From Duganella sp. BJB476 (GTDB lineage Bacteria > Pseudomonadota > Gammaproteobacteria > Burkholderiales > Burkholderiaceae_D), in contig NZ_QVIO01000006.1 of assembly GCF_003416895.1 (NCBI RefSeq), forward strand, positions 1 to 64,000: DNA of 64,000 nt, written 5' to 3'. Made by a program: the position numbers and the translations under genes. Below the pieces are notes generated by a model. That model saw only the letters and a program-made list of their open reading frames with translations. It had not been told where the DNA came from and searched no databases. The stretch's first letter is position 1, and each line of letters starts with the position of its first letter. Shown piece after piece: positions 15,618-23,946 of this stretch.

Positions 15618-17513
15618 ATGTTTGCAAACATGAAAGTGGCGACCCGCCTGGGTCTGGGTTTTGGCGCTGTCGTAATCCTGCTGTTGGTGTTGTCGGTGGT
15701 CAGTACCATGCGCCTTGCGGCGCTCAATGACGGCGTTAAACGGATTACCGAAGACCGCTATCCCAAGGTGGTGTTCTCGAAAGACGTCATCCGGTACACG
15801 ATAGACAATGGCCGCCAACTGCGCAGCATGATGCTCAGTAACACCGACGAAGAGCGCGACAAGTTTCGCCGCCTGGTCGAAGCCAACCGGACCAAGGTCG
15901 CCGATGCCCTGGACAAAATGGACAAGCTGATCAGCACCGAGAAAGGGCGCGCGCTGTTCAAGGATATCGCCGGCAAAGGCGAGGCGCTGACTACCAAGTA
16001 CGACACGCTCTACTCGCTGGCCAAGAGCGACCAGAAAAAAGCCATCGAATTCCTCAAGAACGATTTTGCCGAAGGTAACAACGCCTACGCCGCGTCGCTG
16101 GAGGCGATGGCCAAGTTCCAGGGCGACCTGATGGACCAGGAAGCCGCCTCGTCCGAGGAGACCTATCTGGCGACGCGCAAGGTCGTCGTCTCGCTCTCCA
16201 TCGCGGCGGTGCTGGCGGCGGTGCTGATCGCGTGGCTGATCACGCGCGACCTGGTCAAGCGCCTGGGCGGCGAGCCCTACTATGCGGCCGAGTTGATGGA
16301 CCGCGTCGTCAAAGGTGATTTGAGCGGCGAAGTGCGCCTCAAGTCCGACGACCGCAGCAGCATGTTGTACGCCATCAGCGAAATGATGGTGAAGATGCGC
16401 AAGGTGGTCGACGGCCAGCGCACCCTGGTGGCGGCCGCCAATCGCGGCAACTTCGACGCCCGCGTGGACCTGGCCGGCATGTCGGGCTTCCAGCAGGAGA
16501 TGGGCGAGAGCCTGAACCAGCTGGCCATCACCACCGGCGCCAGCATCGCCGACGTGGTGCGGGTGATGGGCGCGATGTCCGAAGGCGACCTGACCAAGAC
16601 CATCGACAAACCCTACGAGGGCGCGTTCGGCGAGCTGAAGGAATTCACCAACAACACGGTGAGCAAGCTGGCCCAGGTGGTCAGCGAAGTGAACAACAGC
16701 GCCGAGGCGCTGGCCGCCGCTTCCGAGGAAGTGAGCGCCACCTCGCAGTCGCTGGCGCAGGCCGCCAGCGAGCAAGCCTCCAGCGTCGAGGAAACCTCGG
16801 CCTCGGTCGAGCAGATGACCGCCTCGGTGGCGCAGAACACCGACAACGCCAAGGTCACCGACGCCATGGCCAGCCGCGCCGCAGTCGAGGCGAGCGAAGG
16901 CGGCGACGCGGTGCGGTCGACGGTGGCGGCCATGAAGCAGATCGCCGCCAAGGTACTGATCATCGACGATATCGCTTACCAGACCAATCTGCTGGCGCTG
17001 AACGCGGCCATCGAGGCCGCGCGCGCGGGCGAGCACGGCAAGGGCTTTGCGGTGGTGGCGGCGGAGGTGCGCAAGCTGGCCGAACGCAGCCAGGTGGCGG
17101 CCCAGGAAATCGGCCAGGTGGCCAGCGGCAGCGTGGACCTGGCCGAACGGGCCGGACAGATGCTGGGCGCGATGGTGCCCAACATTAAAAAGACTTCCGA
17201 CCTGGTGCAGGAAATCACGGCCGCCTCGGAGGAGCAATCGTCCGGCCTGGCGCAGATCAATTCCGCCATCAGCCAGCTGAGCCAGACCACTCAGCAGAAC
17301 GCTTCCGGTTCCGAGGAGCTGGCGGCCACCGCCGAGCAGATGAGCAGCCAGGCGGAAGAACTGCAGCAGACCATGGGCTTCTTTGTCGTGAACGGTTCCG
17401 GCGGGAGGCCTGGCCGGCAGCGGGATGGCGGCAGCCCGATCCGCATGCGTCCGGCCGCCTTGCGCGCCATCGCCGTGGAAGCGCCCGACGAATCGCAGTT
17501 TGTCCGCTACTGA
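15618..17513 (+). CDS. methyl-accepting chemotaxis protein
   Basis: This is an inner-membrane chemoreceptor of 631 residues. A first transmembrane segment (about 10-30) is followed by a four-helix-bundle-type periplasmic domain (30-185), a second transmembrane segment (VVVSLSIAAVLAAVLIAWLI), HAMP and HAMP-like repeats (about 210-340) and the signalling domain. The highly conserved tip IDDIAYQTNLLALNAAIEAA and AGEHGKGFAVVAAEVRKLAE is present. It signals through CheA/CheW. The ligand is unknown. GGGAG precedes the double ATG at 15615/15618, and I chose the second for spacing. The gene is isolated from other chemotaxis genes. Confidence 0.93.
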   Translation: MFANMKVATRLGLGFGAVVILLLVLSVVSTMRLAALNDGVKRITEDRYPKVVFSKDVIRYTIDNGRQLRSMMLSNTDEERDKFRRLVEANRTKVADALDKMDKLISTEKGRALFKDIAGKGEALTTKYDTLYSLAKSDQKKAIEFLKNDFAEGNNAYAASLEAMAKFQGDLMDQEAASSEETYLATRKVVVSLSIAAVLAAVLIAWLITRDLVKRLGGEPYYAAELMDRVVKGDLSGEVRLKSDDRSSMLYAISEMMVKMRKVVDGQRTLVAAANRGNFDARVDLAGMSGFQQEMGESLNQLAITTGASIADVVRVMGAMSEGDLTKTIDKPYEGAFGELKEFTNNTVSKLAQVVSEVNNSAEALAAASEEVSATSQSLAQAASEQASSVEETSASVEQMTASVAQNTDNAKVTDAMASRAAVEASEGGDAVRSTVAAMKQIAAKVLIIDDIAYQTNLLALNAAIEAARAGEHGKGFAVVAAEVRKLAERSQVAAQEIGQVASGSVDLAERAGQMLGAMVPNIKKTSDLVQEITAASEEQSSGLAQINSAISQLSQTTQQNASGSEELAATAEQMSSQAEELQQTMGFFVVNGSGGRPGRQRDGGSPIRMRPAALRAIAVEAPDESQFVRY

Positions 17514-17539
17514 ACCGGCAAGTAAGGACGGGGCCGCCG

Positions 17540-17794
17540 CTAGGCGCGTCCCGTCGGGCCGGCCTTGATCGAGGCCACGATATCCTGCGCCGCCACTTCC
17601 GCGGCGGCGCAGGCCGACGCCGCGTCCTCAAACCGCTGTATCACCGCCACCCGGTGTTTGCGCTTGACGTTCAGGCGATGCATGGGCGTGCCGGACGGCG
17701 CGAACACGGCGACGTAGGCGCCCCACAGCTGGCAACCCTCCAGGCGTTCCGCTGAAATCTCCACTTCGTAGTCGTCGATGTACTTGGTCGGCAC
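17540..17794 (-). CDS. small conserved-looking protein of unknown function (84 aa)
   Basis: A GTG at 17794 follows AAGGAGATA at ideal spacing. An in-frame ATG at 17821 would add nine residues (MTPAIKEIA) but would use up that site. The product starts VPTKYIDDYEVEISAERLEG and contains WGAYVAVFAP, RKHRVAVIQRF and an Ala-rich helix ending KAGPTGRA. It looks like a compact beta-sheet plus helix cytoplasmic protein. No family is recognised. It lies between the chemoreceptor and a divergent MFS transporter. Confidence 0.6.
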   Translation of the reverse strand: MPTKYIDDYEVEISAERLEGCQLWGAYVAVFAPSGTPMHRLNVKRKHRVAVIQRFEDAASACAAAEVAAQDIVASIKAGPTGRA

Positions 17795-17908
17795 GGCTAT
17801 CTCCTTGATGGCTGGCGTCATGCCACCAATGTACGCGCTCCGGACCGGTAATGTCGCGCAGTTTCTGCAATCCTTTACAATCGCGGCACTGCCGACACCA
17901 ACACCACC

Positions 17909-19078
17909 ATGACCGATACCCAGAATGTCCGCCGGCGCTCGCTGATCGCCGCTTGCAGCGCCCATGCCATCCATGATGGCCTGACCGACGTGATCTACGT
18001 GCTGTTGCCGGTCTGGCAGGCGCAATTTGCCATCAGCCTGGCGATGGTGGGCCTGTTGCGCGGCGCCTACTCGGGCATGATGGCCGGCTTCCAGCTGCTG
18101 GCCAGCCGCTTGGCCAGGCGCTGGGGTCGCGAGCGCATGCTGATCGGCGGCACCGCGCTGGCCGGCATCGCCTACCTGATCGCCGGCCTGGCCGGCGGCA
18201 TGACGGTGCTGCTGATCTCCTTGCTGCTGGGCGGCCTGGGCGCCAGCACCCAGCATCCGCTGGCCTCGTCCATCGTCACCGACACGCACGAGGCGGGCGG
18301 CGGCGTGAAGGAGGCGCTGGCGCAGTACAACTTTGCCGGCGACATCGGCAAGACGCTGGTGCCGGGCGCCGTCGGCCTGCTGCTGGTGGTGGTGAGCTGG
18401 CAGGCCAGCGTGACGCTGATCGGCTGCCTGGGCCTGGCGGCGGCCGCGCTGCTGTGGTGGCTGTTGCCGACGGCGGCCGAATCGGCGCGCCACCAGGCGG
18501 CGTTGGCCAAGGTCGCGACCGGCAAAGGCTCGGCCAGCGGGCTGCGCGCGCTGATCGCGACCGGTGTGCTCGATAGCGCGGTGCGCATGGGCTTCCTGAC
18601 CTTTTTGCCGTTCCTGTTGCAGAGCAAGGGCGCCGGCACCGCCGGCATCGGCCTGGCCCTGTCGCTGCTGTTTGTCGGCGGCGCTTTTGGCAAGCTGCTG
18701 TGCGGCTACCTGGGCGCGCGCATCGGCATGATGAAGACGGTGTGGATCACCGAGTCCGCCACGGCGTTGCTGATCCTGCTGTCGGTATGGTTGCCGCTGG
18801 TGGCGATGATGGCCATGCTGCCCTTGCTGGGGCTGGCGTTGAACGGCACCTCGTCGGTGTTGTACGGCACCGTGCCCGAGCTGGCCGGCGCGGGCAAGCG
18901 CGAGCAGGCTTTCGCCCGCTTCTACACCGGCACCATCGGCGGCGGCGCGCTGGCGCCGGTGTTGTTCGGCCGGCTGGGCGATGTGGCCGGCGTGCCGGTG
19001 GCGGTGATGGCGCTGGCGGCGCTGCTGCTGTTGACGCTGCCCTTGTCCTACCGCGTGCAAACCGCGCTGGACCGCTGA
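17909..19078 (+). CDS. MFS transporter, fosmidomycin-resistance (Fsr)-like
   Basis: This 389-residue inner-membrane carrier has about 11-12 hydrophobic helices. The N-terminal HAIHDGLTDVIYVLLPVW and the loop QHPLASSIV are characteristic of the Fsr-type branch of the major facilitator superfamily, which exports drugs or small metabolites by proton antiport. The conserved RRWGRERML cytoplasmic loop lies after helix 2. The substrate cannot be told from sequence. A run of nine Cs follows the stop codon, then the promoter of the xyloglucan locus. Confidence 0.85.
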   Translation: MTDTQNVRRRSLIAACSAHAIHDGLTDVIYVLLPVWQAQFAISLAMVGLLRGAYSGMMAGFQLLASRLARRWGRERMLIGGTALAGIAYLIAGLAGGMTVLLISLLLGGLGASTQHPLASSIVTDTHEAGGGVKEALAQYNFAGDIGKTLVPGAVGLLLVVVSWQASVTLIGCLGLAAAALLWWLLPTAAESARHQAALAKVATGKGSASGLRALIATGVLDSAVRMGFLTFLPFLLQSKGAGTAGIGLALSLLFVGGAFGKLLCGYLGARIGMMKTVWITESATALLILLSVWLPLVAMMAMLPLLGLALNGTSSVLYGTVPELAGAGKREQAFARFYTGTIGGGALAPVLFGRLGDVAGVPVAVMALAALLLLTLPLSYRVQTALDR

Positions 19079-19105
19079 AGCCCCCCCCCAATATCATTGG
19101 CCGCC

Positions 19106-19150
19106 TTGGTGATTTTCGCAATTGCCGCGTGCGGGGGCAGCTTGCAGAAT
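19106..19150 (+). promoter_or_regulatory. shared xylose/xyloglucan promoter A
   Basis: TTGGTGA (19106-19112), then TTTC and AA, lead into a -35 TTGCCG (19122-19127), 17 bases, and a -10 CAGAAT (19145-19150). A start site near 19157 would leave a short leader before ATG 19185. Promoters B (31537) and C (23863) have the same blocks at identical spacing. The TTGGTGA block abutting a poor -35 suits an AraC-type activator such as XylR. Confidence 0.7.
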
Positions 19151-19184
19151 ATACTCACAACAATTTCAATTGAGACAAGCCCCC

Positions 19185-22100
19185 ATGAATTTTATCCGTT
19201 GGCGCCTGGCGTTGTGCCTGGCCGCCTGGTCGGCGTCCGCCCTGGCGGCGCCGGCGCCAGACCTGAATCTCTACGTCGGCGGCCCGCTGGCATCCTGGCA
19301 CATCACCGTCGCCGACTACGAAGAGCACATCACCCTGGAAGGCGCCAACGCCGGCGTCCCGTCCAAGGGCCGGGTGCAGGACCGCCGCATCAGCGTCGAC
19401 AAGGACGGCGACGCCCTGATCATGCGCTTCAGTTCCTGGTACGCCAGCGTGCGCGTGGAAGGCGGCAAGCCGGTCGATCTGCGGCCCTATCTGGCGCATG
19501 GCGTGCTGTCGCTGGATGTCAACGTCAAGGACCTGGCGAAAGGCGGCTTGAGCTTCGCGGTCGGTTGCGGCGAGGAGTGCAGCCGCAACGTGCCTTACGT
19601 GCTGCCTGCGCGCGCCTTCGCCGGCAAGGGCTGGCAGCACGTGGCGGTGCCGGTGAGCTGCTTTGTGCACGAGGGCGACGATTTGCGCGCCATCGCGCAG
19701 CCCTTCGCGCTCGACGCCCACGGCAACGGCGATGTATCGGTGGCCAATATCAAATTCCAGGCCAGCGGCGTACCCAATGTCAGCTGCCCGGACTACAGGA
19801 CCGTGTCGGTCACGCCGGACAAGCTGAACGAATCCTGGGCGATCGACTGGTGGACGCCGCGCCATGAGCAGAAACTGGCCGAAGCGCAGGCGCTAGGCAA
19901 ATCGGCCGAGGTGGTCTTCATCGGCGATTCGATCACCGAGGGCTGGGAGAAGGGCGGCGCGCCGGTCTGGGAGCGCTACTACAAGCCGATGAACGGGCTG
20001 GCGCTGGGCTTCGGCGGCGACCGTACCGAGAACGTGCTGTGGCGCCTGCTGCACGGCGAGGTGGACGGCCTCGCGCCCAAGGTCGCGGTGCTGATGTTCG
20101 GGACCAATAACACCGGCCATCGCCAGGAAGATCCGACGACCACCGCCGCCGGCATCCGGCGCAATATCGACGAACTGCGCCGGCGCCTGCCCGACACCAG
20201 GATCCTGCTGCTGGCGATCTTCCCGCGCGGCGAGAAGCCGGACGACAAGCTCCGCCAGATCAACGAAAAGGTCAACGCCATCATCTCCGGCTTTGCCGAC
20301 AACCGGCATATTTTTTACCTCGACATCAACCAGGCGTTCCTGGCTGCCGACGGCACGCTGTCGAAGGACATCATGCCCGACTTGCTGCACCCGAACGAGC
20401 AGGGCTACAAGATCTGGGCCAAGGCCATGGCGCCAGCGTTGGACAAGCTGATGGGGCGCGAAGCCTACGCGTGGGATAACGTCGCCATCGGCGGCAGCGG
20501 TTATGTTTCCGGCATCGTCACCAGCAAGGCCGAGAAGGGCCTGGTCTACCTCCGCACCGACGTCGGCGGCGCCTACCGCTGGGACGGCGCCGGCCAGCGC
20601 TGGATACCGTTGCTGGACTGGGTGTCCGACCAGGAGACCGGCTTGCTGGGCGTGGAGTCCATCGCCATCGATCCGAATGCGCCGGGCAAGCTGTATCTGT
20701 CGGCCGGCATCGGCTACCTGAACGGCGGGGCCAGCGCGATCCTGAAATCGAACGACTACGGCCGCAGCTTCACCAAGATCGATGTCACCAAACAGTTCAA
20801 GGTGCACGGCAACGGCATGGGGCGCGGCAATGGCGAGAAGCTGCAAGTGGATCCGCTCAACGGCAAGATCCTCTACATCGGCACGCGCGCCAACGGCATG
20901 TTCAAGAGTGTGGACGAAGGCCTGAGCTGGCAGCATCTGGACGGGCTGCCGGTGGCGGACACGCCCAACAAAAACGGCCTGAGCTTCGTGGTGCTGGACC
21001 CGGCCAGTGCGGCCGGCGGCGCCACGCAGCGCATCTTCGCCGGCGTATCGCGCTTTGGATCGGTGGGCGCCAATCTGTATCTGTCGGGCGACGGCGGCAA
21101 GACCTTCACCGCGTTGAGCGGCGGCCCCACGGCGTTGATGCCGCAGCGCGCGGTGCTGGCCAAGGGCAGCCTGGTGGTGGTCTACGCCAAGGGCGCTGGT
21201 CCGTGGGGCGACGTGGCGCATGGCGAAGGCATGGAGCAGGGCGCGGTATGGAAGTACGATATCGCCGCCCGCAAGTGGAGCGATATCTCGCCGCCGCTGA
21301 ACCGCGCCTACGGCGGCATCACGGTCGATCCGGCCAACCAGGAGCGGATGATCGTCTCCACCACCAACTACTACGGGAAGCCCGGCACGATGGGCGACCG
21401 GTTCTTTGAAACGCTGGACGGCGGCAAGCGCTGGAACAGCATCGTCGACCAGGGCGTGCGGATAGATCCCAACGGCGTGAGCTGGATCGCGGGCAGCTTC
21501 ATGCACTGGACCTCCAGCATCGAGTTCGATCCCTTCGACACGCGCACCGTGATGGTCGTATCGGGCAATGGCATTTTTAAAACGGGCGACATCCATGCCG
21601 CGCCGGCGGTGTGGAAGTTCGAGGATGCGGGGCTGGAGGAATCGGTGCCGCTGAATATCGTCAGCATTCCCGGCGGTCCGGTCGTTTCGGCCATCGGCGA
21701 TTACGATGGTTTTCGTCACACCGACGTGAGCAGCTACGCGCCCATCCACACGCCGACCATGGGCACTACCTGGGGGCTGGACTACGCGGCCGCCAGTCCG
21801 AATGTGCTGGCGCGCGTCGGCAGCGCGATGTATGTGTCGCGCGACATGGGCGTGAGCTGGGCGAAGACCGCCAGCATGAAGGGCAAGCAGGGACAGCTGG
21901 CGTTGAGCGCGGACGGCAAGGTGATCGTGCACAGTCCGGAAAAATCCTCCACCGGCTACTACTCCAACGACGGCGGCGACAGCTGGAACGCCGTCAAGGG
22001 GCTGAACGGCGCGCGGCCGGTGGCCGATCCGGTCAACGCCAGCAAGTTCTATGCACTGAGCGGCGCCACCATGCTGGTCAGCACCGATGCGGGCGCCAGC

Positions 22101-22523
22101 TTCGCGCCCGCAGGCGCCGTGGGCAGCGCCAAGGGATCGCAAGTGGTGCGGGCCGCGCCCGGCAGGGAAGGCGACGTCTGGGTCGCGCTGTATGACGGCG
22201 GCCTGGCGCGCTCCACCGATTCCGGCGCCAGCTTCGCCAGGCTCGCCAACGTCGGCCACGCGGCGGCGGTGGGCTTCGGCAAGGCAGCGCCGGGCGCGGA
22301 CTACCCGGCGGTGTATATCTGGGGCTCGGTGGGCGGCGTGCGGGGCGTGTTCCGTTCGATCGACAGCGGCGCCAGCTGGATGAGGATTAATGACGATAAT
22401 CATCAATACGGTGGCCCGGGCGATGCCCAATTCGTTATCGGAGATGCCAATACCTACGGGGTTGTGTATATGAGCACGGCAGGCCGCGGCATAGTGACTG
22501 GCAAGCCGATTGTCGCCAAATAG
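19185..22523 (+). CDS. secreted three-domain protein: ExoP-like domain, SGNH esterase and GH74-like propeller
   Basis: The 1112-residue product has a signal peptide (1-22). Residues about 24-210 resemble the C-terminal galactose-binding-like domain of exo-beta-glucanases (ExoP type). Residues about 225-425 form an SGNH/GDSL esterase with Ser249 (GDSITEGW), Gly278 (GFGGDR), Asn308 (GTNN) and Asp399/His402 (DLLHP). From 428 on lies a GH74-type beta-propeller starting WDNVAIGGSGYVSGI, with catalytic-type Asp459 in TDVGGAYRW and repeated DPxxP-like blades. The expected role is cutting the xyloglucan backbone while removing acetyl groups. The position where GH74 enzymes carry their second catalytic Asp appears to be Ser778 (HWTSSIEFDPF), so activity is uncertain. 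ATG 19185 begins the signal peptide, and the first gene downstream is xylR. Confidence 0.85.
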   Translation: MNFIRWRLALCLAAWSASALAAPAPDLNLYVGGPLASWHITVADYEEHITLEGANAGVPSKGRVQDRRISVDKDGDALIMRFSSWYASVRVEGGKPVDLRPYLAHGVLSLDVNVKDLAKGGLSFAVGCGEECSRNVPYVLPARAFAGKGWQHVAVPVSCFVHEGDDLRAIAQPFALDAHGNGDVSVANIKFQASGVPNVSCPDYRTVSVTPDKLNESWAIDWWTPRHEQKLAEAQALGKSAEVVFIGDSITEGWEKGGAPVWERYYKPMNGLALGFGGDRTENVLWRLLHGEVDGLAPKVAVLMFGTNNTGHRQEDPTTTAAGIRRNIDELRRRLPDTRILLLAIFPRGEKPDDKLRQINEKVNAIISGFADNRHIFYLDINQAFLAADGTLSKDIMPDLLHPNEQGYKIWAKAMAPALDKLMGREAYAWDNVAIGGSGYVSGIVTSKAEKGLVYLRTDVGGAYRWDGAGQRWIPLLDWVSDQETGLLGVESIAIDPNAPGKLYLSAGIGYLNGGASAILKSNDYGRSFTKIDVTKQFKVHGNGMGRGNGEKLQVDPLNGKILYIGTRANGMFKSVDEGLSWQHLDGLPVADTPNKNGLSFVVLDPASAAGGATQRIFAGVSRFGSVGANLYLSGDGGKTFTALSGGPTALMPQRAVLAKGSLVVVYAKGAGPWGDVAHGEGMEQGAVWKYDIAARKWSDISPPLNRAYGGITVDPANQERMIVSTTNYYGKPGTMGDRFFETLDGGKRWNSIVDQGVRIDPNGVSWIAGSFMHWTSSIEFDPFDTRTVMVVSGNGIFKTGDIHAAPAVWKFEDAGLEESVPLNIVSIPGGPVVSAIGDYDGFRHTDVSSYAPIHTPTMGTTWGLDYAAASPNVLARVGSAMYVSRDMGVSWAKTASMKGKQGQLALSADGKVIVHSPEKSSTGYYSNDGGDSWNAVKGLNGARPVADPVNASKFYALSGATMLVSTDAGASFAPAGAVGSAKGSQVVRAAPGREGDVWVALYDGGLARSTDSGASFARLANVGHAAAVGFGKAAPGADYPAVYIWGSVGGVRGVFRSIDSGASWMRINDDNHQYGGPGDAQFVIGDANTYGVVYMSTAGRGIVTGKPIVAK

Positions 22524-22562
22524 GGACGGGTTCGCCTTTTTCATCGGAACAGGATCGGAAAC

Positions 22563-23834
22563 ATGCCACAATACTTGGTGCCGAGATTGAGGTCGTTGAA
22601 AATGTCGATGAAGTCCCACCGTATTGCGCTGCTGTTTAACGCGAACAAGATTTTTGACCGCGAAGTGATTGCAGGGATTGCCGCTCACCTGAGCAGCACC
22701 CGCGCCTCCTGGGATTTGTTCCTGGAGGAAGACTTCCGCCTGCGCCTGCCCGGCATCGAGCACTGGCAGGGCGACGGCATCATCGCCGATTTCGACGATC
22801 CCGCCGTGGCGGCCGCGCTCAGCCGCAGCCGCATCCCGGTGGTGGCGGTGGGCGGCTCCTACGCCGACGACAGCAGCTACCCGGACGCCGTGCCTTACGT
22901 CGCCACCGACAACTTCAAACTGATCAAGATGGCCCACGATCACCTGATCGAGGCTGGCCTGCGCAATTTTGCGATGTTCAGCCTGCCGGAAGCGCAGGAG
23001 AACCGCTGGGCGCAGGAGCGCGAGACCGCCTTCCGCACGCTGATGCGCAAGGACAAGATGGAACCGCAGATCTACCGCGGCCTGGGCACCAGCGCGCCGT
23101 CCTGGGACGAGGCGGTGGAGCAGCAGATCAAGTGGCTGCACAGCCTGCCCAAGCCGGTCGGCATCATCGCCGTCACCGACGCCCGCGCGCGCCAGCTGCT
23201 GCAGGCCTGCATCATGGCCGGCATCGAGGTGCCGGAGCAGGTGGCGCTGATCGGCATCGACAACGACCCGCTGGCGCGCATGCTGACGCGCATTCCGCTC
23301 AGCTCCGTGATCCAGGGCGCGCAGGAGATGGGCCGCACCGCCGCCCACCTGCTGGACCAGATGCTGCACGGCGTGCGCCTGGGCGGCACGCGCATCCTGG
23401 TGCCGCCGGTCGGCATCAACGTGCTGACTTCGACCCGCCACGAAGCGCCCAAGCACCCGCACGTGATGCGGGCGCGCCACTTCATCCGCCAGTACGCCTG
23501 CCAGGGCATCAAGACGCACCAGGTGGCCGAGTACGTGGGCATTTCGCGCTCGTCGCTGGAATCCTACTTCCGCCAGGAGCTCGATTGCAGCGTGCATGAT
23601 GTGATCCTGCGCTTCAAGCTCGATGCCGCCACCGAGATCCTGACGCGCGGGGAACGCAGCATCGCCGACGTGGCGCTCAGTTGCGGCTTCACATCGGTGC
23701 AGTACATGCACGCGGTGTTCAAGCGGGAGCTGGGCTGCACGCCGCGCGCCTACCAGGACCGGGCGATGCAGGGCGGCGCCGACGAGAAAGTCGACAACGG
23801 CGTCGACGTGGCCGACCTGCGCAGCGTCGCCTGA
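22563..23834 (+). CDS. xylR: XylR, xylose-responsive AraC-type activator
   Basis: This 423-residue regulator has two parts. Residues about 18-295 form a LacI/periplasmic-binding-like sugar sensor (DGIIADFDDP, ALIGIDNDPLARML). The last ~110 residues form an AraC helix-turn-helix pair (THQVAEYVGISRSSLESYF and ERSIADVALSCGF, then CTPRAYQ). This order is diagnostic of XylR, which binds D-xylose and activates catabolic and transport genes. It follows the GH74 fusion by 39 bases, so it is probably in that operon and feeds back on promoters A-C. The first ATG has GGA-type sequence upstream, and internal ATGs at codons 14 and 16 are alternatives. Confidence 0.92.
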   Translation: MPQYLVPRLRSLKMSMKSHRIALLFNANKIFDREVIAGIAAHLSSTRASWDLFLEEDFRLRLPGIEHWQGDGIIADFDDPAVAAALSRSRIPVVAVGGSYADDSSYPDAVPYVATDNFKLIKMAHDHLIEAGLRNFAMFSLPEAQENRWAQERETAFRTLMRKDKMEPQIYRGLGTSAPSWDEAVEQQIKWLHSLPKPVGIIAVTDARARQLLQACIMAGIEVPEQVALIGIDNDPLARMLTRIPLSSVIQGAQEMGRTAAHLLDQMLHGVRLGGTRILVPPVGINVLTSTRHEAPKHPHVMRARHFIRQYACQGIKTHQVAEYVGISRSSLESYFRQELDCSVHDVILRFKLDAATEILTRGERSIADVALSCGFTSVQYMHAVFKRELGCTPRAYQDRAMQGGADEKVDNGVDVADLRSVA

Positions 23835-23862
23835 GCGGCGGACGCGTAAAACATGACCGTGA

Positions 23863-23907
23863 TTGGTGAGTTTCATAATTGCCGTCACTGGGGAATCGGG
23901 TCAAAAT
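23863..23907 (+). promoter_or_regulatory. shared xylose/xyloglucan promoter C
   Basis: TTGGTGA (23863-23869), TTTC (23871-23874) and AA precede -35 TTGCCG (23879-23884), a 17-base spacer and -10 CAAAAT (23902-23907). Spacing is identical to promoters A and B. It drives the Weimberg and XylFGH genes. It differs from them in the two bases after TTTC (AT, not GC). Confidence 0.7.
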
Positions 23908-23946
23908 CCTCCACGCAGTTTGCTTGCCAGCTTGGAGAGAGAGACC

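Noticed and set aside
19893..23888. 1331-codon open frame antisense to the GH74 fusion and xylR
   Set aside because: It crosses two well-supported genes and has the composition of a shadow frame.
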